This document shows, piece after piece, positions 45,246 through 53,568 of a stretch of DNA of 64,000 bases. Position 1 is the stretch's first letter; the number at the start of each line of letters is the position of its first letter. The translations under genes were made by a program, and so were the position numbers. Location: NCBI RefSeq assembly GCF_002150765.1, contig NZ_MUYM01000046.1, positions 1 to 64,000 on the forward strand, written 5' to 3'. This stretch comes from Lentzea kentuckyensis (GTDB taxonomy: Bacteria; Actinomycetota; Actinomycetes; Mycobacteriales; Pseudonocardiaceae). The notes below the pieces were generated by a model. It did no database searches. It was not told the origin of the DNA and saw nothing but the letters and a program-made list of their open reading frames with translations.

Positions 45246-45905
45246 TCACCCGTAGGTGTCACGCGGACCGCGCCCAGGCGCGTGCCTGGGGCCGTGTCGC
45301 CAGCTCGGCGCGTCCGGACCCTTGATCTTGAGCCGTTTGACGACGCCGTGACCGACACCTGCAGCAATCCTCTTGAGCAGATCGCGCTGCAGCAGGCGCA
45401 GCTGAGTGGCCCACGCCGTCGACGACGCCTGGACCGTCAGTTCCCCGTCACTGAGCGCGATCGGTTTCGCGTGCTCGGCGACGTCCTCACCTACTAATTT
45501 TGCCCAACGGCCGAAGACCTGGCCACCCTGAAGTTGCTCGACCCAGCCACGGTCCGCGGCGATCCGGGAGGCGATCCGGCCGAGCGGCTGGGGGTCGCGG
45601 TCGTCCGGACCAGGGCCCGACCAGCGCCGGCGCCGGCGGTTGACCGGACGGCCCTTCGACTTGCTCCCGGGCACTCTGCCGCGGGCCTTCGCACTGGCCT
45701 TCGCGGCCTCGAGAGCAGCCCGAGCGAGGTCAGACCCCTTCAGGGGTTCACCCCCAGGTGTGAGGAAACCTGTGGACAAGTCCGGATTTGTGACGGAGTT
45801 ATCCACACCATCCACAGACTTGTCCCCAGATGTGTGGGCGGACACACCCGATCGAGCTACATGTGGGGGCTTCGTACCCCCAGAGTCAGGCACCGAGTCA
45901 GACAC
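45246..45905 (-). CDS. dciA: DciA-like DUF721 replication protein
   Basis: A 219-residue protein whose C-terminal half (about 105-200) is the DUF721/DciA domain (VFGRWAKLVGEDVAEHAKPI, LTVQASSTAWATQLRLLQRDLL). DciA loads or regulates the replicative helicase DnaB in bacteria lacking DnaC. The first 60 residues are low-complexity and the DNA coding for them contains four DnaA-box-like sequences. GTG start, overlapping recF by 8 bases. Same position as mycobacterial Rv0004. Confidence 0.9.
   Translation of the reverse strand: MSDSVPDSGGTKPPHVARSGVSAHTSGDKSVDGVDNSVTNPDLSTGFLTPGGEPLKGSDLARAALEAAKASAKARGRVPGSKSKGRPVNRRRRRWSGPGPDDRDPQPLGRIASRIAADRGWVEQLQGGQVFGRWAKLVGEDVAEHAKPIALSDGELTVQASSTAWATQLRLLQRDLLKRIAAGVGHGVVKRLKIKGPDAPSWRHGPRHAPGRGPRDTYG
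45771..45828. promoter_or_regulatory. DnaA-box cluster inside dciA
   Basis: Four DnaA-box-like 9-mers in 58 bases: tgtggacaa at 45771-45779 (perfect actinobacterial box, reverse), ttatccaca at 45799-45807 (perfect classical box), ccatccaca at 45808-45816 and ttgtcccca at 45820-45828. They lie in the coding sequence for the non-conserved N terminus of DciA. Confidence 0.65.
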
Positions 45906-47004
45906 GCCGCACCTCCCCGTCGTGGACCTCGAACCGAGCGCCGCTCAGCTCCTCCGGAACGTCCTCCGCCACCGCCGCGGTGATGAACACCTGCTCCGCG
46001 CCAGCCGCCACCTTGGCCAACTGCTGCCGCCGGCCGCGGTCGAGTTCGGCGAAGACATCGTCCAGCACGAGCACCGGTTCGAGGCCGTCGACACGCATGA
46101 GTTCGTACCCGCCGAGGCGCAGTGCGAGCGCGAACGACCATGACTCTCCGTGACTTGCGTACCCCTTCGCCGGGAGCTCGCCGAGTGTGAGGTCGAGGTC
46201 GTCGCGGTGCGGGCCGACGAGGCACACGCCGCGTTCGATCTCCTGCCGCCGCACCCGGTCGAGCTCGGCCAGCAGCAGATCCTCGATGCTCTCCCGGTCT
46301 TCCGGGAGTTCGCCGACGCTCGACCGGTACGAGATGAGCGCCGGACGTGACTCCGGAGCGACCTCCGCGTACGCCGAGGTCACGTGGTCCGCCATGTCGC
46401 GGACCAGCTTCAGCCGCGCGGCCAGGAGCTCCGCGCCGTGCTTGGCGAGGTGCCCGTCCCACACGTCGAGCGTGGACAGCTCCGCCGATCGAGAATGCTT
46501 CACCGTCTTCAACAACGCGCTGCGCTGCTTCAGGACACGGTCGTAGTCACTGCGGACGCCGGCGAATCTCGGCGCGCGCAGCACCAGCATCTCGTCGAGG
46601 AACCGCCGCCGGTCGCCCGGATCGCCCCGCACAAGAGAGAGGTCTTCCGGTGCGAACAACACGGTGCGCAGAATCCCGAGCACGTCGCGCGGACGCGGCA
46701 CCGGACCGCGGTTGATCCGCGCCCGGTTCGCCTTGCCCGCCGTGATCTCGAGTTCCACGAGCAGCTCGCGGTCGTCGTTGACCACGGCCGTCCGCACCAC
46801 CGCGCGTTGTGCACCGTGACGGATCAACGGCGCGTCCGTGGCGACGCGGTGCGAACCGAGCGTCGCCACGTACCCGATCGCCTCGACCAGGTTCGTCTTG
46901 CCCTGGCCGTTGCGCCCGACGAGCACCGAGACACCGGGCTCGAACGCCAGGTCAGCGAGCTCCCACGACCGGAAGTCGCTGACCTGAAGGTGTCTGACGT
47001 GCAC
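45898..47004 (-). CDS. recF: RecF recombination/repair ATPase
   Basis: A 368-residue SMC-like ATPase. Walker A GRNGQGKTNLVEA at about 30-42, a signature region in the middle, and Walker B-type PVLVLDDVFAELD near the C terminus. It loads RecA at gaps and aids replication restart. GTG start immediately after the gnd stop (no gap), and its end overlaps dciA. Length is usual. Confidence 0.96.
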   Translation of the reverse strand: MHVRHLQVSDFRSWELADLAFEPGVSVLVGRNGQGKTNLVEAIGYVATLGSHRVATDAPLIRHGAQRAVVRTAVVNDDRELLVELEITAGKANRARINRGPVPRPRDVLGILRTVLFAPEDLSLVRGDPGDRRRFLDEMLVLRAPRFAGVRSDYDRVLKQRSALLKTVKHSRSAELSTLDVWDGHLAKHGAELLAARLKLVRDMADHVTSAYAEVAPESRPALISYRSSVGELPEDRESIEDLLLAELDRVRRQEIERGVCLVGPHRDDLDLTLGELPAKGYASHGESWSFALALRLGGYELMRVDGLEPVLVLDDVFAELDRGRRQQLAKVAAGAEQVFITAAVAEDVPEELSGARFEVHDGEVRRV

Positions 47005-47919
47005 TTATGCCTGCGTGCTGCCCGCGCCGGACGACGGACCGGCGAGGTGAACGGCGTGGCCACCGAACTGGTTGCGCAGCGCGGCGACCGCACGCATCGC
47101 GGGCGAGTCGTCCTGCCGCGACTGGAACCTGGCGAAGAGCGCGGCGGAGATCACCGGGAGCGGCACCGCGTTGTTGATGCCCTCCTCGACGGTCCACCGG
47201 CCCTCGCCCGAGTCCTCGACGTACCCGCGCAGGTCGTCGAGCTCCGGGTCGGACTCCAACGCACGCACCAGCAGGTCGAGCAGCCACGACCGGACCACGG
47301 TGCCGCGCTGCCAGGCCGAGATCACCGCGGGCACGTTGTCCACGACGTCGGTCTTGTCGAGCAGCTCGAAGCCCTCGGCGTACGCCTGCATCAGGCCGTA
47401 CTCGATGCCGTTGTGCACCATCTTCGAGTAGTGGCCGGCGCCGGCCTTGCCCGCGTGCGCGAAACCTTCCTCGCGCGGGCCTTCCGGACGCAGCGCGTCG
47501 AAGATCGGCATCGCCTGCTCGACGTGCGCGGCGTCGCCGCCGACCATCAGCGCATAGCCGTTGTCGAGACCCCAAACGCCACCGGACACACCGCAGTCGA
47601 GGTAGCCGATCTCCTTCTCCGCCAACAGGTCCGCGTGGATCCGGTCGTCGGTGAACTTGGAGTTGCCGCCGTCGATCACGAGGTCTCCTGGCGCGAGTAG
47701 CTCGGACAGCTCGTTCACCGTGTTACGGGTGATCTCGCCGGCGGGCACCATCACCCACACGACGCGCGGCGCTTCGAGCTTGGACACCATGTCCGCCAAC
47801 GACTCCGAGTCGCTGACCTCCGGGTTGCGGTCGTAGCCGATCACCTCGTGACCGGCACGACGCACCCGCTCGCGCATGTTGAAACCCATCTTGCCGAGGC
47901 CGACGAGTCCGAGCTGCAC
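47005..47919 (-). CDS. gnd: 6-phosphogluconate dehydrogenase (short form)
   Basis: A 304-residue NAD(P)-dependent enzyme of the short GndA type. Rossmann loop GLVGLGKMGFNM at residues 4-15, substrate loop VSGGVWGLDNGYALMVGG and KMVHNGIEYGLMQAYAEG. It decarboxylates 6-phosphogluconate to ribulose 5-phosphate, giving NADPH. Its place between dnaN and recF is typical of actinobacteria. GTG start with a ggagaac site. Directly abuts recF. Confidence 0.95.
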   Translation of the reverse strand: MQLGLVGLGKMGFNMRERVRRAGHEVIGYDRNPEVSDSESLADMVSKLEAPRVVWVMVPAGEITRNTVNELSELLAPGDLVIDGGNSKFTDDRIHADLLAEKEIGYLDCGVSGGVWGLDNGYALMVGGDAAHVEQAMPIFDALRPEGPREEGFAHAGKAGAGHYSKMVHNGIEYGLMQAYAEGFELLDKTDVVDNVPAVISAWQRGTVVRSWLLDLLVRALESDPELDDLRGYVEDSGEGRWTVEEGINNAVPLPVISAALFARFQSRQDDSPAMRAVAALRNQFGGHAVHLAGPSSGAGSTQA

Positions 47920-47959
47920 GGTGTTCTCCCCTAAACGTTTCTGTTACCCGGTAAGGGTT

Positions 47960-49084
47960 TTAGCCGGGCAGGCGAACGGGCATCAGGAGGTACAGGTAAC
48001 CCGGCGCCACGTTCCCATCCTCGTCCACCGGCTTGAGCAACGCCGGTCGGCTGGGTGTGGTGAAGGACAAGTGGACCTTCTGGGTGCGGACCGCACCGAG
48101 ACCGTCGAGCAGGTAGCCGGGGTTGAACGCGATCGTGACCGCGTCGCCGGTGTACTCGACCGGAAGCTCTTCCTCGGCCGAACCCTCGTCGTCGCCGCCG
48201 GCGGACAGACGCAGGCCGCCGTCCACGAACTCGAGGCGCACCTGGGTACCACGTTCGGCGACGAGCGACACGCGCTTGATCGCCTGCTGCAGCGCGTCGA
48301 TGTCGATGATCGCCGCGGCCGAGTGCTCGGACGGCAGCAGCTGGCGGTACTTCGGGAAGTCGGCGTCGAGCAGGCGGGTGGTGGTCCGCTTGCCGGAACC
48401 GGAGAGACCGAGCAGACCGTCGTTCGCCGCGAGGGACATCTCGACCTTGCCGCCGGACGAGCCGAGCGTCTTGGCCGCGTCGCCGAGCGTGCGGGCCGGG
48501 ACGAGCACGGCGACCTCGCCGAGCGCCTCGTCCGGCTCCCACGGGAACTCGCGCATCGCGAGCCGGAACCGGTCGGTGGCGACGAGGGTCAGCTTGCCCT
48601 CGCCGATCTCGACGCGGACGCCGGTCAGCATCGGGAGCGTGTCGTCCTTGCCGGCTGCGACGGCGACCTGGCCGACCGCCTCGCCGAAGACCTCGCCGGG
48701 AAGCTCACCGATCAACTGCGGCATGGACGGAAGCGCGGGGTAGTCCTCGACCGGCATCGTCGGGAGGCTGAACCTGGCGCTGCCACAGCTGATCATCATC
48801 CGGGCGCCGTCGACCGCGATCTCGACCGGGTGGTTCGGCAACGCCTTGGTGATGTCGGCGAGCAGCCGGCCGGAGACGAGCGCGCGGCCGCCGTCGGCGA
48901 TCGTGGCCGGGACACCGACCTGGGCGGAGACCTCGTAGTCGAACCCGGACACCGTCAGCGAGTCGTCCGACTCCGCGTCGAGCAGCACGCCGCCCAGCAC
49001 GGGGACCGGCGGACGGGACGGAAGGCTGCGAGCGACCCAGGCGACAGCGTCGGCCAGGCCGTCGCGTTCGACGCGGATCTTCAT
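47960..49084 (-). CDS. dnaN: DNA polymerase III beta sliding clamp
   Basis: A 374-residue sliding clamp made of three similar domains; it starts MKIRVERDGLADAVAWVAR and ends YLYLLMPVRLPG. The ring tethers DNA polymerase III to DNA and recruits repair enzymes. ATG start with a ggacgcc-type upstream site. First gene of the leftward block dnaN-gnd-recF-dciA-gyrB-gyrA, separated from dnaA by the origin. Confidence 0.97.
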   Translation of the reverse strand: MKIRVERDGLADAVAWVARSLPSRPPVPVLGGVLLDAESDDSLTVSGFDYEVSAQVGVPATIADGGRALVSGRLLADITKALPNHPVEIAVDGARMMISCGSARFSLPTMPVEDYPALPSMPQLIGELPGEVFGEAVGQVAVAAGKDDTLPMLTGVRVEIGEGKLTLVATDRFRLAMREFPWEPDEALGEVAVLVPARTLGDAAKTLGSSGGKVEMSLAANDGLLGLSGSGKRTTTRLLDADFPKYRQLLPSEHSAAAIIDIDALQQAIKRVSLVAERGTQVRLEFVDGGLRLSAGGDDEGSAEEELPVEYTGDAVTIAFNPGYLLDGLGAVRTQKVHLSFTTPSRPALLKPVDEDGNVAPGYLYLLMPVRLPG

Positions 49085-49300
49085 GAGGCGTCCTTTCCTC
49101 GACAGTCGACAAGCCCAACCACGACAACGTGCCAGTGGGGGTTAGGGAGCCTCGACCCTCGGCTACCCGAGGTGCGGAGCAACCACGTTAGAGCGTCCTG
49201 GCCCTTCCCGTCACTTCGGGGTTCGGGCACCGATCCCCGGGAACCATCCCCCGCTGTTTTGCTTTGAAGTTCTTCCTAGAAGAGATCAAACAGCAGTAAC

Positions 49301-49560
49301 AGTAAGGGCTGTGGATTGTGGGGACAGGCCTTGAACCCGCTGGTCAGGGTGTCACCCACCATGTGGACTAAGGGGGGATGGCACCCGGGGACAGATCGGC
49401 GCACCCGGGGACAGCCAGTTGTGCACACCTCTCGATCCACAGATCGTCCACAGTTGTCCCCGGGTGCGTCCCCGGGTGCGGGGCAGTTGTACCCGGGTGT
49501 TCAACAGGCTTCTGTGGCCAGATCGTGGCCGGGGCCACAGACTTTTCCAGTTGTCCCCAC
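49301..49560. other. oriC replication origin core
   Basis: The 714-base gap between dnaA and dnaN is the expected origin. DnaA-box-like 9-mers: tgtggattg (49310), tgtggacta (49362-49370), ttgtgcaca (49419-49427), cgatccaca (about 49433), tcgtccaca (49444-49452), ttgtccccg (49454-49462), ttgtacccg (49497-49505), ttgtcccca (49551-49559). Short acccgggg/ccccgggt repeats alternate with them. The A/T-rich stretch about 49258-49310 (gttttgctttgaag to aacagtaa) is a candidate unwinding element. Confidence 0.88.
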
Positions 49561-49660
49561 CCCTTCGAGTGCTGGGGGTGAACAGAAAGCCTCGCCGCGC
49601 GGCTGGGCGCCCTCGACTCCACCCGGGTTCGAGCGCGCGCGTACGGCTCGTGTGCCGATC

Positions 49661-49743
49661 GCACGCGGGGCCCTTCCGTACTGTCTGAGCGCACGCGGGG
49701 ACCCCGCGTGCTTTCCCCGCGTGCGCGGAGATGCCGCGTGCGC
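49661..49743. repeat. ACGCGGGG palindromic repeat cluster downstream of dnaA
   Basis: Contains gcacgcgggg at 49661-49670, the 20-base near-palindrome gcacgcggggaccccgcgtg at 49691-49710, then ccccgcgtgcgcgg and gccgcgtgcgc. The core is identical to that of the element at 18218-18274. It lies between the origin core and the dnaA terminator. Confidence 0.75.
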
Positions 49744-49753
49744 AACAAAAAGA

Positions 49754-49780
49754 AGGGGTCCTCCGTAGTGGAGGACCCCT
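49754..49780 (-). terminator. dnaA terminator
   Basis: Perfect 11-bp stem (49754-49764 with 49770-49780, loop gtagt); on the minus strand it is followed by tctttttgttg. It starts 19 bases beyond the dnaA stop and should shield oriC from dnaA transcription. Confidence 0.92.
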
Positions 49781-49798
49781 CGTCGTACCCGGGTTGGA

Positions 49799-51370
49799 TC
49801 AGGGAGCGTGGCGGGCGCGCTGCTTGATCCGGGACGTCAGTTCCTGCACCTGGTCGTAGATCCGCCGGCGCTCGGCCATCTCCTTGCGGATCTTCTTGTC
49901 CGCGTGCATGACGGTCGTGTGGTCGCGGCCGCCGAACGTCTGGCCGATCTTCGGCAGCGAGAGGTCCGTCAGCTCGCGGCACAGGTACATGGAGATCTGC
50001 CGCGCCTGGGCGAGCGCCTTCGTCTTGCCGGGGCCACAGAGGTCGTCGATCGACACGCCGAAGAACTCCGCGGTGACCGCCATGATCGTCGGGGCGGTGA
50101 TCTCCGGCGCGTGCGAGTCGGGGATCAGGTCGCGCAGCACGATCTCGGCGAGCTGGATGTCGACGGGCTGGCGGTTGAGCGACGCGAACGCCGTGACGCG
50201 GATGAGCGCGCCCTCGAGTTCGCGGATGTTCCGCTCGATCCGGGAGGCGATGAACTCCAGCACGTCGGCCGGGGCCGCGAGCCGGTCCTGCGCCGCCTTC
50301 TTGCGGAGGATCGCGATCCGGGTCTCGAGCTCTGGCGGCTGGATGTCCGTGATCAGACCCCACTCGAACCGCGTGCGCAGGCGGTCTTCCAGCGTCTCCA
50401 GCCGCTTGGGCGGCCGGTCGCTCGACACCACGATCTGCTTGTTCGTGTTGTGGAGCGTGTTGAACGTGTGGAAGAACTCCTCCTGCGTACCTTCCTTGCC
50501 CTCCAGGAACTGGATGTCGTCGACGAGAAGAACGTCGATGTCCCGGTAGCGGCGCTGGAAGGCGACCTTGCGGTCGTCGCGCAGTGAGTTGATGAAGTCG
50601 TTGGTGAACTCCTCGGTCGACACGTACCGCACGCGCATGCCGGGGAACAGGCGCTGGGCGTAGTGCCCGACGGCGTGCAGCAGGTGCGTCTTGCCGAGGC
50701 CGCTCTCACCCCAGATGAAGAGCGGGTTGTACGCCCTGGCCGGAGCCTCGGCCACCGCGACGGCCGCGGCGTGCGCGAACCGGTTCGAGGCGCCGATGAC
50801 GAACGTGTCGAAGTTGTACTTCTCGTTCAGCCGGGTCTGCGACGGCGACGGGTTCGCGGGCCGGGTGTACGGCATGTTCCCGTTCGGCGCCGCGCCGCCG
50901 GCCGTGTTGAAGGTCGGCCAGATCTCGGTGACGGCGGCGAGCGCGTCGCCGGCTTCGTCGACCTCGTCCGAGTCGGAGCCGTCGACGTCGGTGTTCGTAC
51001 CAACAGTTGTGACGACTGCCTCGTCCGCGAGGACGGGCGTGTCGCCGGTGGGGATGCTCGGCACGACCGCCTGCACCGGGATCGGCGTGGTCGGCGGGCT
51101 CACCGGTTCCGGCGAGTCGACCTTCACCGCCAGGGAGACCGTGCGGCCGAGCCGGCGGGAGAGAGCTGCGGTGATCGGGTCGCGCAGAGCCCGTTCGATC
51201 GCCTCTTTCGCGAAGTCGCTCGGCGCCGCGAGCAGGGCCGTTCCGTCGAGCAGACCGATCGGCCGGGTGACCCTCATCCACGCGCGCTGCTGAGGGGACA
51301 GGTGGCTCGTGGCGAGCTCCTGCACCACCTCGGCCCACACGAGACCAAGATCGACCTGCTGGTTCGACAC
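49799..51370 (-). CDS. dnaA: Replication initiator DnaA
   Basis: A 523-residue AAA+ initiator. Domain I is residues 1-80, domain II is a variable acidic linker (about 100-180), domain III holds Walker A GESGLGKTHLLHA and Walker B LLVDDIQFLEG, and domain IV has the DNA-binding signature GRDHTTVMHADKKI. It binds DnaA boxes and opens the origin. The GTG at 51370 gives the normal N terminus; the longer open frame to 51550 would run into the control region. Confidence 0.97.
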   Translation of the reverse strand: MSNQQVDLGLVWAEVVQELATSHLSPQQRAWMRVTRPIGLLDGTALLAAPSDFAKEAIERALRDPITAALSRRLGRTVSLAVKVDSPEPVSPPTTPIPVQAVVPSIPTGDTPVLADEAVVTTVGTNTDVDGSDSDEVDEAGDALAAVTEIWPTFNTAGGAAPNGNMPYTRPANPSPSQTRLNEKYNFDTFVIGASNRFAHAAAVAVAEAPARAYNPLFIWGESGLGKTHLLHAVGHYAQRLFPGMRVRYVSTEEFTNDFINSLRDDRKVAFQRRYRDIDVLLVDDIQFLEGKEGTQEEFFHTFNTLHNTNKQIVVSSDRPPKRLETLEDRLRTRFEWGLITDIQPPELETRIAILRKKAAQDRLAAPADVLEFIASRIERNIRELEGALIRVTAFASLNRQPVDIQLAEIVLRDLIPDSHAPEITAPTIMAVTAEFFGVSIDDLCGPGKTKALAQARQISMYLCRELTDLSLPKIGQTFGGRDHTTVMHADKKIRKEMAERRRIYDQVQELTSRIKQRARHAP

Positions 51371-51720
51371 CTCCGCGCTCCCCTCCCCTCCACCGGAGCC
51401 AATGACTCCACACGTGGACACGGAGAATAGAGGCATCCACAGAGTTATCCACAACTGTGCACTAAACGGTGCGTTGTGTTGCCGGTACGGTGGCGGCTCC
51501 CTCGCCAGCTCCGGCGTGCGCGAGTGGAGAACGGTAACAAGGCCCGGCACGCCTCACAAGACGTGGCATCTGCCACCCCGATTTGGTCGTGGCACCCGGG
51601 CGTGCGTACCCTCAGAGGAGTCTCCCGCTTGCGACGGGCGCCTTTGTCGCGCCTACGTCCACTGCTCGTTGGGGACGCCAACCAGGCTTTGTACGCAGTG
51701 AAGCACCGGGAGAACCGACC
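51371..51720. promoter_or_regulatory. dnaA-rpmH divergent control region with DnaA boxes
   Basis: A 350-base gap without a supported ORF. A perfect classical box ttatccaca is at 51445-51453, gcatccaca at 51433-51441, and an actgtgcac element follows, about 65-90 bases upstream of the dnaA start, the usual site of dnaA autoregulation. The rest carries the rpmH promoter and leader; no -35/-10 pair is certain. Confidence 0.7.
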
Positions 51721-51864
51721 GTGAGCAAGGGTAAGCGCACCTTCCAGCCCAACAACCGCCGTCGCGCGAAGACGCACGGCTTCCGGCTTCGCATGCGGAC
51801 CCGCGCCGGCCGCGCCATTCTGGCCGCGCGCCGTAGCAAGGGCCGTGCCACTCTGTCCGCCTGA
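51721..51864 (+). CDS. rpmH: Ribosomal protein L34
   Basis: A 47-residue, very basic large-subunit protein with the family signature KRTFQPNNRRRAKTHGFRLR. GTG start (MSKGKRTF). First gene of the rightward block rpmH-rnpA-yidD-yidC-khpB. Full length. Confidence 0.98.
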   Translation: MSKGKRTFQPNNRRRAKTHGFRLRMRTRAGRAILAARRSKGRATLSA

Positions 51865-51890
51865 CAGCGGCTGGTAAGCGCAGCGTCGTC

Positions 51891-52247
51891 GTGCTCCCAC
51901 CGGCCGCCCGGCTCACCCGCAGCCAGGACTTCGGCCTGGTGGTCCGCAGAGGCCGCCGCGCCGGACGACCCCGGTTGGTCGTCCACGCCTTGATGCCTGA
52001 CGTGCCCACCTTGGATTCGTCCAAGGTGGGCTTCGTCGTGAGCAAGGCAGTCGGCAACTCGGTGGTCCGCCACCGGGTCTACCGGCGTCTGCGTCACGTG
52101 GTTCGCCCGGTCCTGGCCGACCTGCCACCGGGAACCCTGGTGGTGGTCCGGGCGTTGGCCCCAGCAGCCGAGGCGTCGAGCTCGGAGCTCGCCGCCGACT
52201 TTTCCTCCGCCCTGCGCAAACTCGTGACGGGCAAGGTGCCGCGATGA
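51891..52247 (+). CDS. rnpA: RNase P protein component
   Basis: A 118-residue basic protein that helps the RNase P RNA cut tRNA 5' leaders. It has the start LTRSQDF and the RNA-binding core SKAVGNSVVRHRVYRRLRH, a close form of the RNR motif. GTG start 26 bases after rpmH. Its stop overlaps yidD (ATGA). Full length for actinobacteria. Confidence 0.96.
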   Translation: MLPPAARLTRSQDFGLVVRRGRRAGRPRLVVHALMPDVPTLDSSKVGFVVSKAVGNSVVRHRVYRRLRHVVRPVLADLPPGTLVVVRALAPAAEASSSELAADFSSALRKLVTGKVPR

Positions 52248-52501
52248 CCACGTTGCCCGCGAAGGTCGCACTGCTGCCGGTGCACTTCTACCGGCGTTTC
52301 ATCTCACCGTTGCTGCCGCCCACATGCCGGTTCTATCCGAGCTGCAGCGCGTACGCGGTGGAAGCGCTGACCGTCCACGGTGCGCTGCGCGGAACCTGGC
52401 TGACGATCCGCCGGTTGCTGCGCTGCGGACCCTGGCACCCTGGAGGCCTGGACCCCGTTCCGCCGAGGCGGCAGGTCCCCGACGTATCCACCGAGGAGTA
52501 G
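52244..52501 (+). CDS. yidD: Membrane insertion factor YidD
   Basis: An 85-residue protein with the family pattern FYRRFISPLLPPTCRFYPSC SAYAVEAL split across residues 15-42, three conserved cysteines, and the C-terminal RLLRCGPWHPGG. It sits on the inner membrane face and assists YidC. Overlaps rnpA by four bases and precedes yidC by four bases. Confidence 0.96.
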   Translation: MTTLPAKVALLPVHFYRRFISPLLPPTCRFYPSCSAYAVEALTVHGALRGTWLTIRRLLRCGPWHPGGLDPVPPRRQVPDVSTEE

Positions 52502-52505
52502 CTCC

Positions 52506-53537
52506 GTGCTCAACTTCATCTACTACCCGGTGTCCTTCATCTTGTGGTGTTGGCACTGGGTCTTCGGCCACGTCTTCGGTGAGTCGAGCGGAATCGCCTG
52601 GGCCCTGTCCGTGGTCTTCCTGGTCTTCACCCTCCGCGCCATCCTGTTCAAGCCGTTCGTCGGCCAGGTGCGCTCCATGCGAAAGATGCAGGAGTTCGCG
52701 CCGGAGATGCAGAAGATCAAGAAGAAGTACCCGAACGACCGTCAGCGCCAGGCCCAGGAGATGCAGAAGCTCCAGTCCGAGCACGGCGTGAACCCGCTCG
52801 GCGGCTGCCTGCCGATGCTGGTGCAGATTCCGGTGTTCATCGGTCTGTTCCACGTGCTGCGTTCGTTCAAGCCCGGCTGGGGCGAGGTCTACTTCTTCGA
52901 CAAGGCCGGCGTCGACTCGTTCGTCCAGGCGAAGCTCTTCGGTGCGAACCTCTCCACGTTCATCACGATGCCCGAGAACCTGCTGAGGGACTTCGGCACC
53001 GAACGCCTGAACGTCATCCTGGTCTCCGTGCCGCTGATGATCGTGGCGTCCATCGCGACCCACTTCACGGCCCGCCACTCGGTCGCCCGCCAGAACCAGG
53101 CCGCGCTGGACAACCCGCAGACGGCCATCATGAACAAGCTGACGCTCTACATCTTCCCGCTGGGCGTCCTGGTCGGTGGCTTCTTCTTCCCCATCGCGAT
53201 CCTGATGTACTGGCTGTCCAACAACGCGTGGACCCTCGGCCAGCAGCACATCGTCTACAAGCGCATCGACTCCGAAGAAGAAGAGAAGAAGGCCACGGCT
53301 GTGGAAACGCGCCAGGCCCTCGCCCCCAAGCCGGGCGCCAAGCCGGTCAACCCGAAGAAGCCCGCACCGGGCGCCAAGCCGGCGAACGGCGCCAAGCGCA
53401 TGCCGACCGCGGGCCCCAGCGGCGCGTCGAAGCCTGCTGCCGACAACACGAACGGCAGCACGCCCAACACCGAGATCCCCGGCCTGACCCCAGGCCGATC
53501 CACCAGCAAGAAGCCGGGCAGCAAGAAGCGCCGCTGA
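52506..53537 (+). CDS. yidC: Membrane protein insertase YidC
   Basis: A 343-residue Oxa1/YidC insertase with five helices. GGCLPMLVQIPVFIGLFHVL marks the conserved second segment and LGVLVGGFFFPIAILMYWLSNN the last. It inserts membrane proteins with or without SecYEG. The C-terminal tail (about 255-343) is Lys/Pro/Ala-rich, basic and likely ribosome-binding. GTG start at 52506. The actinobacterial form lacks the long periplasmic domain of Gram-negative YidC. Confidence 0.96.
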   Translation: MLNFIYYPVSFILWCWHWVFGHVFGESSGIAWALSVVFLVFTLRAILFKPFVGQVRSMRKMQEFAPEMQKIKKKYPNDRQRQAQEMQKLQSEHGVNPLGGCLPMLVQIPVFIGLFHVLRSFKPGWGEVYFFDKAGVDSFVQAKLFGANLSTFITMPENLLRDFGTERLNVILVSVPLMIVASIATHFTARHSVARQNQAALDNPQTAIMNKLTLYIFPLGVLVGGFFFPIAILMYWLSNNAWTLGQQHIVYKRIDSEEEEKKATAVETRQALAPKPGAKPVNPKKPAPGAKPANGAKRMPTAGPSGASKPAADNTNGSTPNTEIPGLTPGRSTSKKPGSKKRR

Positions 53538-53568
53538 TTTCGGGCGTTTGCCCCGGAGAGGAGACATC

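Noticed and set aside
49316..49768. 150-residue frame across oriC
   Set aside because: Composed of DnaA boxes and palindromic repeats, no ribosome site and no protein-like pattern.
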